Assembly: GCF_021134715.1 (NCBI RefSeq) | Contig: NC_060017.1 | Coordinates: 7,502,001-7,566,000 of the forward strand | Reading direction: 5' to 3' | From: Daphnia pulex | Taxonomy: Eukaryota > Arthropoda > Branchiopoda > Diplostraca > Daphniidae | Length of the DNA stretch: 64,000 bases | Shown here: piece after piece, positions 42,177-52,259 of the stretch | Numbering within the stretch: the first letter of the stretch is position 1 | Layout of the letters: the number at the start of each line of letters is the position of its first letter | Made by a program: the position numbers and the translations under genes | Notes under the pieces: model-generated | The model's database searches: none | Told to the model about the DNA's origin: nothing | What the model saw: only the letters and a program-made list of their open reading frames with translations

Positions 42177-42969
42177 ATGGAACGTATTGCCTTTCGCTTC
42201 TCTATTCTTTTCCTGCTGATGGCCACTGGTAAGATGGATTGAAACTAATTTAAAACTAAGTGGGTTTTATTTATTCTAATTGGAATTTTGGCTTCCTGAC
42301 GCAGTTTCTCACGGAGCACAGTATCCGTGGTCAGGATCTAGTATGCCATATCAGCAGACACCTTACAGGAGAACGTCCACTTCACCTGCTGTCGGTGATA
42401 TAACCCCTTACAATGAACGGTTGGATGCCAAAGAATGGCTGGACAAATTGCTGGACAGTTTGACTTCCGCCGAACCCATTTTGAACGGCGTGAACGAGCA
42501 ACGTTCGCCATCTCAGAATAGTCCGCAGCGAATTTTTCAAAGAGAAGCTCGACCGAGTCTGACGTTTGTCCAAAATCATCCGACTGGAAAAAGGAGGTTT
42601 TCATTGGCCAGCGTCAGAGTCAACCCCGCCAGTTTGAAGAGACAGCACATCTTTGCTGCTCCCAACATGGCTTTGCTGGAACTGGAGAATCCAGCGCGAA
42701 TTCCCAACCGTTTAAATTCGCCAAATATTCGACCGACAAATATTCCAAGACTCGTCCACCAGCAGCAGCGTCCTAGGGACACCGTCCAATGGCAACCAGT
42801 TCCAACTTTCAGGCAACAGCAACCTTACGTGCAAACATACCAGCAGCAAGGAGCGGAGGACGACTATCTCGGGCATTCCCAACTCACATTTGAAAATCCC
42901 GCCACTTCAGGTTCGACAACATCAGAGCGCCACCTTGACGTGGATGTTTATGTAAATCACCACCCTTGA
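42177..42969 (+). CDS. Secreted Gln/Pro/Arg-rich protein, first gene of the cluster
   Basis: Exons 42177-42228 and 42305-42969 give 238 aa. MERIAFRFSILFLLMATVSHG is a signal peptide split by a phase-1 intron of 76 bp, the same gene plan as the four genes downstream. The mature chain is Arg/Pro/Gln/Asn-rich with little hydrophobic core. An acidic/amphipathic stretch comes early (KEWLDKLLDSLTSAEPIL). Gln-rich runs lie towards the end (HQQQRPRDTVQ, RQQQPYVQTYQQQ), and it finishes VNHHP. There are no cysteines in the mature part. It lacks the NLSE motif and the two-cysteine C-terminal module of the downstream genes, so it may be a diverged relative or an unrelated neighbour. Function unknown. Confidence 0.82.
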
Positions 42970-44451
42970 AATGTTGGCGCCCTTTTTTGAATTGGCAGCC
43001 GATTATTGGATGTAGAAAAAAATAGTATCAAAATGATCTGTGATTGTAGCAAAAACAAAAAAAACATTCCCCAACATTCTGTTGTGTCAGAGGTCTTTAC
43101 GAATGACGCTGGAAGTCAATCCCGGAAGACGTTGTTTGTACTGTAACTCTTATAATTGATTGTTTAAATTGAGTTGGTGTCGCCCTCCTTTTGCTGTGCA
43201 ATGTTTGAGCTGGAAATCAATTTTGCCACACACCAGCATATCCCATACCACCTTTTTATACTTGTTATGCATAATATAGAATATAATAAACGTCTAAACA
43301 GTTGGTTTTTCTTTATCGACTTTCAATTTTTGATGGTATTTATTTATTACTCGTCAATCTGTCCATCAGCATACGCAGTTGCTAGAGGCTATTGCACGTC
43401 CGAATTTCTCGGAAATTCCCCTCTCTAGTGTAAAAATAGAAGGCTCCAGTAAAACATAAAACTGGCAAACATTCAATAAAATCCTAGCATCAGATTCCAC
43501 ATCTCGAGTGTATATATTGATATAATTCTTGTTCTTGTTGCTGGTTATTTCTTTGGCATCAAGCGCGAAATGGGGTTTGGAACAATTGGAATTCGAAAAA
43601 AAGCAAATAAGGAAAGCCACACACTTGGCTGAACATATTGTGTGTGTATATTTATATACATAACAATGGTGCTCTGGACAACTATAGATATGAAATGTTG
43701 CAGGAATATTTACTTAATGCGCATTCAGTTTTCTCTACGACATTCATTTCTTTTTGTGAGCGTGTCGCTTCTCATTGACCGAGTTTCGTATTTCCACTGA
43801 CTGAGCAATGGGCATCATGCTGTTGGCTGGTTAGCTAGCTTCCGGCTAGGTGATGCATAGACACACGTAAGTAAGTCTCAGTTCATTGCATAGCTGAGCA
43901 GCAGCAGAGAAGAAAAACAAAACCACGCGCTACTGCTATTTCTCCGTTCTGAAAAAAAGGGTGAACCAGTTATATAGGTTAGAGCGCTTATAAAGGGAGT
44001 ATTTCCTGAACCTCAAGGAAAAGAAGCGCTTTCTTTAGTATACTTTTGTGGCACTACAATAGACTCCGAGTTAACTATAATGCGTATTATTATACAGTAT
44101 CTTATTAAAAGGATAGAGTTTCTAATGGTCATTTGATGGTTGACAAATAACAGGATAAAAGTCTTGCTGCTGGTAACCGGCCCAATTCGTGTTGCCGGAA
44201 ATCCCCCAATGTCCAGCTTTTTTTAATAATTATATTAATTGATTTTTAGCTACATACTTTTCAAATGAGCAGAGCATTCCCACCAATGAAACGCTTTCAA
44301 CTGTATCGACTCAAAATTATTTAGCGACAAGATCTGAATTCTGAAATGCCTTGGGGACCTGGGGCGCGTGATTCAGTTCTTCTTCCTCGACAACGTCGCG
44401 TGTTTTTTGATGGACCGATGGCCCAAGGATAAAGTTTTATTTGATTGCCTG
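42970..44451. other. Intergenic DNA; no gene seen
   Basis: Contains the 3' flank of the preceding gene, AATAAA-type signals near 43285, and the upstream region of the next. No coding exon is recognised. Confidence 0.5.
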
Positions 44452-44528
44452 TATAAATGCAAAAAGCTGTCTTACTTCTACGTGTTTTTTTCTCTACGCT
44501 TGATCAGTAACCAGCAAGCAGGAAGAGA
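44452..44528 (+). promoter_or_regulatory. Promoter and conserved leader block, cluster gene 2
   Basis: TATAAAT at 44452, TCAGT at 44504-44508, GGAAGAGA at 44521-44528. TCAGT is the arthropod initiator consensus. From the first base of TCAGT to the first base of GGAAGAGA is 17 nt, and the start codon is at +83. Confidence 0.65.
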
Positions 44529-44586
44529 GAAGAGATCTTCACGTTTAAATCCCTCCGTTGCTTCACTTTGTGCTAAAAGCGAGGCG

Positions 44587-45307
44587 ATGAAATTTCACAG
44601 CCTTAAGTTTTTATACTTTTTACTTGTGACCGGTGAAGGTATGTAACAAAAAATATACTTAAATCGTAATTAAAGAGAGAGTTGAATTTCTAAAATTTTT
44701 TGTTTTCATCTGTGCATCAGCTCTTTGCCAAGTTGCAGGTCATCAAAGTGACCGATGGAGCTTTAAACGACCCTTTGTAACTCTCGCCAAAATGGTCAGT
44801 CGTCCTTTCTCTTCGAGAATTCCGTCGAATCGCAAAAATTTCGTGAATTTGAGTGAACACCGGCGTCCGTCTCAATTGAATTGGGTTTCGGGATCGTTTC
44901 ATTCCTCCTCGACTTCTGCACCTCTTCACAGTTTTGAAAACGATAAATCTCACCGATTGAATTACCCAGCAATAAAACAACCAGTCCAAGACGACTCCCA
45001 GCTGGATGAATGGGAGCCAAGAGTCAACCTACCAGAACAAGAGTTTCACTCATCAGTGCTGTCCAATTCCGCCGGTAACGAAAAATACATCCATCTTCCG
45101 AAAATGTACTACCTAGGAAAAGTGAGACCGACGAAGAAACCCGTGTCTTATTTTGAGAACCAATCAAAGGAGTACACTAAGATAACTGAAACCAACTCGT
45201 ACCTGATGGCACTAGAACACTTTAAACTGCGCTGTGAAATGCTGATGGACCCTGCCGATTGCATGTACTCTAGCCTGTTGAATCGAATCAAATACAACTA
45301 TAAATAA
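44587..45307 (+). CDS. Secreted protein, NLSE / two-cysteine module family, member 2
   Basis: Exons 44587-44638 and 44721-45307 give 212 aa; the 82-bp intron is phase 1. MKFHSLKFLYFLLVTGEALC is a signal peptide. The mature chain is basic at first, then shows FVNLSEHRRPSQLNW, then EWEPRVNLPEQEF. It ends with the module NSYLMALEHFKLRCEMLMDP followed by ADCMYSSLLNR; the two cysteines are nine residues apart. It lacks the LLQKPI tail of members 3 and 5. The MK(F/I)HSL start is shared with member 4. I recognise no described family. A secreted peptide, cuticle or immune role are all open. Confidence 0.85.
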
Positions 45308-45712
45308 TAAAATGACGCGACAGATTTGGGTGAGAGTGTGGCACACATGTGCGTGTACTGGAGCATCGCCGACGGGTTTTAATCTACTAAAAAGAAATCC
45401 AAGAGATCAAATATTTTCTGCATACAGACTAACGCTATATGTAATAATCAACGCCGCTTAACTTAAAGAGGGCACTGGGGCAATGCGCAAAAAAAAAGGT
45501 TATTCCTCCTGATTGCATAACGGTTCATTCAATAGCTTACGGAAATTAATGAGCGATAATAAGGAAAAAATCTGCTGGACACAAAAGTAAAATTGCGAAT
45601 TCAAAGCAGAGCAAACAAGCGCAAGGTGTTAATTCTTAATTGTCCTTGTCGTTTAAATACTTCTCCAAGATTTGATTACAGTTATTGCGTCATCGGCTGC
45701 TGATGGCTAACT

Positions 45713-45789
45713 ATATAAGAATCGCTACCTTGTAGCGACCGAGGCTGTGTCTTAAAGGAATCTCTCAGTAGTGAACAAGTCGGAAGAGA
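45713..45789 (+). promoter_or_regulatory. Promoter and conserved leader block, cluster gene 3
   Basis: TATATAAG at 45713, TCAGT at 45765-45769, GGAAGAGA at 45782-45789. Spacings are identical to gene 2: TATA to TCAGT 52 nt, TCAGT to GGAAGAGA 17 nt, TCAGT to ATG 83 nt. Confidence 0.65.
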
Positions 45790-45847
45790 AGGAAGATAAT
45801 CGAAAAACCTTGCAACAAACATCTTATCGATTTCTTTCAAACGGACT

Positions 45848-46732
45848 ATGAAATTTCCCAGAATTTTCCAAGTTTTTTCCCTCTTGGCTATTGGAGGTAT
45901 GTTTGACTTTTTAGTGGGTCTGCAGTATCTCTATTCAAAAATTCTAATGTACCATATAATTTCCAAAGTAGGATACAGTTCGTCGTCCTCTAGTAAACTG
46001 AGAGATCGATGGCATACTGTAAGTTCTTTTCCAGCCTTGGCTACAAATTTAATTCGTCGGATCGTTTTCTCGAAACAAACACAGGGAATCAACTTAAGCG
46101 AGCGAGACAGTCCAACGGGATCGAGGTATGTCATATCCGACGAATCGCCCACTTACATCACGCCCAGTTTAAGCCCCAGCACTGCTGATGGTGGCAGAGG
46201 CACTTACAAAGTGCGTGACATGTCAACTGACTGGCTCGCTCAGCACGGATCACAAGTCCCAGATGTGACTGGTTTATTCAACGATCCTTACGACGCCGGT
46301 GAAGACGGAACTACCGCTCTTCTTGCGGATGTTCATAGACATTCTTCTCTGATAAATACAATCGTGCCGGCACCTCCTTCGTTGTATCTACCAGCAGTGA
46401 TGCGTGAAATGAGTGACTCGTATCTGCGAGAGTTAGAATTCTCAAGAGTTCCATGCCAAATGTTATTGGAAGATCCTTCTGATTGTGACGGCTATAGTCT
46501 ACTGTTCAAACAATCCATCGCCGGCAGCAGCTTTCTTCGAGAGTGTGAGATAGATAAGAGCCATAATGCAGCACAAAAGACTCGCTGCGATCCGCTATTA
46601 TTTCCGGCCGATTTTTCCGAGTACCGTTTGCTCCGGCTGATAGAAAACTTTCTTTTGCAAAAACCCATTGTGTTGCTTTCACCTAATAACATCGAATTTA
46701 CTTTGCGAAATATCAAATATCCGTTGAATTGA
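45848..46732 (+). CDS. Secreted protein, NLSE / two-cysteine module family, member 3
   Basis: Exons 45848-45896 and 45972-46732 give 269 aa. MKFPRIFQVFSLLAIGG is the signal peptide. I place a phase-1 intron of 75 bp by analogy with the other members (donor gtatgt, acceptor ending at 45971). The intron is open and a multiple of three, so an unspliced form would encode a 294-aa protein with 25 extra residues. The mature chain has a Ser run, GINLSERDSPTG, then a long acidic middle. It continues into DSYLRELEFSRVPCQMLLED followed by PSDCDGYSLLFK (cysteines ten apart). Two more cysteines lie downstream, before the tail NFLLQKPIVLLSPNNIEFTL, which is shared with member 5. Function unknown. Confidence 0.85.
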   Translation: MKFPRIFQVFSLLAIGGMFDFLVGLQYLYSKILMYHIISKVGYSSSSSSKLRDRWHTVSSFPALATNLIRRIVFSKQTQGINLSERDSPTGSRYVISDESPTYITPSLSPSTADGGRGTYKVRDMSTDWLAQHGSQVPDVTGLFNDPYDAGEDGTTALLADVHRHSSLINTIVPAPPSLYLPAVMREMSDSYLRELEFSRVPCQMLLEDPSDCDGYSLLFKQSIAGSSFLRECEIDKSHNAAQKTRCDPLLFPADFSEYRLLRLIENFLLQKPIVLLSPNNIEFTLRNIKYPLN

Positions 46733-48239
46733 TTTTTTATTATTGTAAGTAATTTATTAGCTTTTGAGTGATTTAAAAAAATAATAAAAATATAGGTCAC
46801 AGACAACTCGTTGTTGTCGGTTCTTTTGTTCTAATAAAAATACTGTAGAAATATTAGAAAATAATTGCTTGAAGTTACATATGCACAAATATACGTTACT
46901 GGTCAATATTCAACTGGAGCTCTGTTTTGAGTATGAATAAGTGCACCATAAAATTGTGTCGGTAGTAAATAATGTGCTTTTGTTTGGTTAAAATGTGTGT
47001 CTAAAAAAACTTGCGTAACAGGAACTTTCATGCGTGGCCGTATAGCTGTATATGGCAACTAAAAATATTTTGCACCAGTGATGTGGAATAGATCATTAGG
47101 GCAGACATGCAAGCTGTTGTTACCGTAAGGCATGACGAGTTCTAGACGTTAAGAAAATTTCAGTCCAGTCTGTACAACAACAACAAAAAGAAAACAATGC
47201 CATGCCATTTTTCGGTTTGCGCCCACATATGAACCACTAACATTTGCAGGTATAACGGGATTTTTGTCGGATCGAGTGACAGAAAATAAATTATTTTATG
47301 CCTGACGATGTTCAACGTACCGCGTCGACTATACTATGTTGAAACCGACGTTGAAACAAAAATTCAGGAACCGATTTTAATTTCAACATGGTTATTTAGC
47401 CTCCAGTAATATAATGAAGGGTGATCATCAGCCCAACAATATAACACATCCTAAGACAAAACTATTGATGTCACCCATAAAAATGTCTTTAATATAATTT
47501 TTTTTTTAAGTTAGGCCATCAATCGGAAAAATATTACAGACTGAGCTTTAATTGTGTGAACAGCGACTAACAATCGAATGTCAGCAGCCCAATGGTTAAA
47601 TCGTCTTAATAACGACATGCACGGTAAGCATTTTTATGTAGCCAAAATTCTCAACATAAATAGTTACAACGAGCACCAGCATTATCGCTTGTTTTGGCAA
47701 CTTGGTATAGAGTAAGTAGTAACGCACGATCATTAGGGTCAACTTCAGCACAAGCCAATAATTCTCAATTAGTCTGTTGATTGCAAACAGCGTGGGACCC
47801 CGGGACTAAATCCATCCCGTTCCTTAATACTGTATAGATTTATTAACCTTTGCGAAGCGCAATTGATTCTTATGTACTACTACGTCATAACGAAGTCTCC
47901 AAAATTGATTTCTTCGCCGTCGTTAAGGTAGCTGTAGCAAAATAAAAAAAAGTTTGCGGTTTAGTAATAAAATTCATCGTCGAACTATACTATACTACCC
48001 GACTGCGGTGAAACTCGGTTCCCCAACAATACAAAAAAATCCGAAACTATTCTCAGGATCGTAACTGTACCGCTGGGAAATCGAACGAGGAAAAACATTA
48101 AACGGACAAATAAGCGGGGTTAACTGTGTCTGTAGTCTAATACACTGTATGGGGAGAGACTTCCGAAATACCCTTTGGCCAGTCTACCATTTGACTTGCC
48201 TTAAAAGAACTTGGAAAGGGTGCATGCATGAATTTTTGA
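46733..48239. other. Intergenic DNA; no gene seen
   Basis: About 1.5 kb of AT-rich sequence. I looked for a further NLSE or YLxALE copy between members 3 and 4 on both strands and found none. Confidence 0.55.
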
Positions 48240-48264
48240 TCAGTAGCGAATTAATCGGAATAGA
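48240..48264 (+). promoter_or_regulatory. Conserved leader block, cluster gene 4
   Basis: TCAGT at 48240-48244 and GGAATAGA at 48257-48264, again 17 nt apart. The block aligns almost base for base with gene 5 through GAAGAAAG. The TATA-like element is weaker (TTAAAAG at 48201). The start codon is at +91. Confidence 0.6.
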
Positions 48265-48330
48265 AGAAAGTCTGGCACATATTTATCACGGCGTATTCAC
48301 CGTGCATTACAATTACAGCCGCATTTCAAA

Positions 48331-49052
48331 ATGAAAATTCACAGCCTCATTATTTTATTGATCGTGATTAAAGGTGATTTTTACAGCTGTTTTTTAAGTC
48401 ATGCATATTTCTGTTAAAAATTTAAATTTTTGTTTTAGAAATTGCGTCAAATTCACATGGGAAACGGAAAATTGGATTAGAAATTGGGATGGGTGGAAAA
48501 TTGTTTTTTCCATTCATCTTTGCAAAGTTATCTCGACGATCCTCGAAGACGACGCCAGTAAAACACGCCAATGTCGTCTTGCTAAGCGAAACAGCCAATC
48601 GCAGTCCGTCAAATTGGTTATCTGGAACAAAAACTTCTAAAGTTTCTCTCCTCAACAATTTCTACGTAGATCCTTACGAACCCGTTCGCGCTGAAAAGCC
48701 AGCACGACTATCAAGTCTCATTGATTCACTAGACGTCAGTGAAAACGCGTACGCCAATAAATGGGAACAGGGAACTGATTTGTTTATGGTCGAGAACTCA
48801 CACCCATCGCGGCCGAGTTCCGTCAAGGCGAAAAGAAGAAGACCACAAGTCAATAAATCAAATAAATTCCGTAGAGTGGCGAGTGTAGCGTATGTCCCAA
48901 ACGACCCCTATCTAATTGCGCTGGAATTATCAAAACTCATTTCGCATGCAACATTAAAATATCATAACGATTGTTACACTGACTCTAGACGACAATACCA
49001 AGCAGAGTGTGTTGGCTACCAATATGATGTACCAGCAACAGTACATTGGTGA
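48331..49052 (+). CDS. Secreted protein, NLSE / two-cysteine module family, diverged member 4
   Basis: Exons 48331-48373 and 48439-49052 give 218 aa; the 65-bp intron is phase 1. MKIHSLIILLIVIKEIAS is a signal peptide, close to that of member 2. The NLSE position reads VVLLSETANRSPSNW. NKWEQGTDLFMVEN aligns with the WxPxVNL block. The C-terminal module reads DPYLIALELSKLISHATLKY followed by HNDCYTDSRRQ. The first module cysteine is replaced by Ser, while an extra Cys appears 11 residues after the conserved one (AECVGY), so the disulfide pairing may have shifted. The chain is strongly basic in the middle (KAKRRRPQVNK). Function unknown. Confidence 0.83.
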
Positions 49053-50778
49053 ATCCAGAGTCGACTGAATATCAAAGTGAAGAACAATTATCCTAGGACG
49101 AGAAAATCCAGAATTTCAAAATCTTCCTCAGTTTGGGGAAAGTCGATCAGATACCTGGATATTCTCAACTTGTGTAAACATCTTCTGTTTCATGTGTCCG
49201 TATGTGTTACGACTATAGCGGCGAATAAGTTGTAAAAGAGAAAAGTAACCTCACCGCACAAAATCCAGTTTATCTTGTTTGTTTATCCCTTTTTATTTTG
49301 TATCGCAATGCACGGGGCAGTGAAATTTCTCGTATAAAGTGAAACATTCGGTCGATTTTGGTGGATCAAGGATAAAATTCCCAACCACAAATTTTTATTG
49401 CGAAAATTAATTTACGAGGAGCAACATAATTGTTACGTGTATTTGTGTCACGCTGTTTCCAATTACAAAATTAGCGCCGAATAATTATTAAAAGAAATTA
49501 TTTTGAATAAAAAAAATAACTTTAAACATTTATTTGTTGAAGCGCTTTAAAAGCAGGCGCTAAATGACCTGGATCAATTGTCAGCAGTGCAAGTGACCGA
49601 TGAGAACGTTTACTTTTGCGCACTCATGTTTTGTCAGGTAACGGCTAATTGATGGATCACAACTTCGCATGACCTATTTATAAGACAGCGTTCAGGATCA
49701 AGAATCAATCTGCTTGAAAAGAAAGCTCATACATCTAGACACTATTTCTGAGGGGCGAAAAATCACCTCATTGTTAAGCCAATTCTTCTTGTCATATTAG
49801 CATATTATTTCTGTATGCAACTAAAGTTCCGCAATGCCCTATTCAAGATGGTCCGTTGGATTTTAAAAGATTTAAGATTATTAGCGATAATCAACACTCA
49901 ATTGAACCCTCCAATTCAACTTATACACTGTTTAATTAACATTTGTAATGGTAAAAATTTTAATGTAGGACAATAATAATATGGTTATTGACCAACATCG
50001 CTGCGGTCTGATCCGTATGGCGTCATGGTAATTAACGCGATAGCTTCGGTTTGAATCAAACTCAAATAAACTGTAACGGTTCGCTAAATCGGAACGCCAA
50101 TGCAGTGGTTGGTACGAGGAAGAAAATGATCACAGCATTAGAAAGAGGGAAACAATAGTTTTAGGACATTTTTTTTTGCAACTTCTTCGTGTATTAGATT
50201 CACAATTTATTTTTTGTCCTGAAAATTACTTTGCAAAGGCCATGGAGGATGCGAGAGCTGGCCAAGAGTCAACGAGTTAAAAAGAAATGAAATTTCTATA
50301 AAAAGCTGCATTGTTCTTGATGAATCAAGAGTAAAGAGAGAGCAGGAAATAGGTTTATATATACATACGGCTACAATGGTACACATATTTACCAGGGATT
50401 CCCGCATTTTTGTTTGGGAAAGACAGAGAAGCGGTAAGGCAAATGTGGTTTTCGAGTTCATTAGTGATAGAAAAAGCATTGGCCGGATAAGATTTTCTGG
50501 CACTGCTGGTGTAATGGAAACTAGAAAAACATACGTAAACTCTTTAAGAGGAACGTTAGTAAAATACAGGTAAGTAGACGATGGGGAAAATGTATGGGTG
50601 AGTTGTTTTTCTTGTATTGTTGCATACGTTGGAGATCCCATGCTTTTGAAAGTTGTAAAATAATTTCTGAATGGGCTTGATAAGGCATACATGAATGGGA
50701 AAATAGCATTCCTTTGCATATGGTAGATTATGGCCATTAACTTTTTGAAAATGCCGCCCTATAGCTCGACATAGATAA
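49053..50778. other. Intergenic DNA; no gene seen
   Basis: About 1.7 kb. Open frames at 50207-50737 (-) and 50376-50573 (+) overlap one another, lack signal peptides and have no counterpart elsewhere in the cluster. Confidence 0.5.
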
Positions 50779-50830
50779 TATAAAGAATCCGTGTTCACAG
50801 TGCAATCAGTAGCGACCGAGTTGGAAGAGA
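50779..50830 (+). promoter_or_regulatory. Promoter and conserved leader block, cluster gene 5
   Basis: TATAAAG at 50779, TCAGT at 50806-50810 (27 nt after the TATA start, textbook spacing), GGAAGAGA at 50823-50830 (17 nt after TCAGT). The start codon is at +66. Confidence 0.7.
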
Positions 50831-50871
50831 AGAAAGGTCTTCCAGCTAAGCGTCTTCTTTAATTTTGTGCA

Positions 50872-51986
50872 ATGAAACTTTCCAGCATCATCGTCGTTTC
50901 GTTATTCCTGGCCGCTACAGGTAAAAGTCACAGTGTTAATTCTTTTCAAACTAATGAACTAATAATAAGATTTCTCTCAAAGTTTCACAACTGGAAGGCA
51001 GTCCATTGGCTAGAGGCTTTCCAAAAGGTCAGTGGATATTAAAGCAACCTTTACAAGCCATCGCCAAGAAAGTGGTCCGCAAAACGGTTAGCCCGGCCCA
51101 GACGTCAAAAGTTAACGTGAAATTCATCAACCTAAGTGAAGAGTTAAGAGCCAAAGAAAAACAAAAGACCTATCCATCAGCACTGACTTCGACGCCGCAT
51201 TCTGCTGTTAAAGAAAACCAGCAAAAGCATGACAAGAAAAAGAAAAATTCAAATGCAATTACTCGGAATATTGTCGGAGTATGGGGACCTGGAGTCAATC
51301 TGGAAAAAGAAAAGGACCCCAAATTTTCTCTCATGAAGTTCGTCCTAAATAGTTTGAAAAGTTCACGGAGCGAACCTTTAAAGAGGACTAAAGTCCCGAT
51401 GTCTTCCCCACAGCCCCCACCGCCACCGCCACCACCTCCAGCTGTTCCAGTGGAACCCGAAATGGATTCATACCTGAAAGCGCTGGAAGAATCGAGAATT
51501 CCATGCCAAAATTTGGAAGATCCTACCGACTGTGACGACTTTACTCATCTGTTTAAACCCTATTGGAGCTACAATTACGACACTAGTACTCTTTTACCGC
51601 ATCAAGGGCTTTTATCGTCATCAACATTATACAACGAGTATTCGTCGTCTGTGAAGGATATTATTGCCAATTCGCAATACCAGTTGGCCAGTCAACCCTC
51701 GACCGATTCCAACGACTTCCTTTTACAAAAGCCCATTTTGTTCCTGTCGCCTAACATTAAATTTACCATTTATCATCATTCATCGCCCACTTTTGAAAAG
51801 ATACATGACGAAACCGCTTTGCCTTCCTTTGAAACCATCATCGAAACTGAACCATCAGCATCTTCCGCTGATGATCCATCAAACGAGTCTGAAACGTCTT
51901 CTCTTGATGACTCGTTAGTTGAGAGCTCGGGACTCAGTGTTGTGGGTCCCATGACCAAGCTGAAGGTTGTTCCTATTTCAACGTGA
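50872..51986 (+). CDS. Secreted protein, NLSE / two-cysteine module family, member 5 with polyproline
   Basis: Exons 50872-50920 and 50983-51986 give 350 aa; the 62-bp intron is phase 1. MKLSSIIVVSLFLAATVSQ is a signal peptide. Motifs in order: VKFINLSEELRAKEKQ, VWGPGVNLEKEKD, a polyproline run (QPPPPPPPPPAVP, coded at about 51412-51450), and the module DSYLKALEESRIPCQNLEDP followed by TDCDDFTHLFK (cysteines nine apart). The tail NDFLLQKPILFLSPNIKFTI is shared with member 3. A Ser/Glu/Asp-rich C-terminal extension of about 70 residues ends in KLKVVPIST. It is the longest member. Function unknown; a secreted structural or interaction protein is an inference. Confidence 0.86.
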
Positions 51987-52259
51987 GTCTTTTGGCAGAG
52001 GAACAAGTGCTGTGTGACGTTTCGAATTGTTTGTATAATATAAATTATTATTTGAATTTTTGTCGATCCAATCCGACAGTTGCGAAATGGGACCTTGTAA
52101 AGAGATGGACATAATTATTTTATTTTGGCTTGTATTTTTAAAAGTAATATATACATACTAGGAAAGTACGCATTAAAAATTAAAATACCGCGCAATCAAT
52201 AATAAACAATAAGTCAATCATGCTAACATTTTGCAAGTCCCCATGAAATGGAATGGAAT

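Noticed and set aside
42177-42969. Treating the first cluster gene as a firm member of the NLSE family
   Set aside because: It shares gene structure and position but lacks NLSE, the cysteine module and the TCAGT-GGAAGAGA leader. Only ALLELENPARIP weakly recalls the YLxALE...RIP segment.
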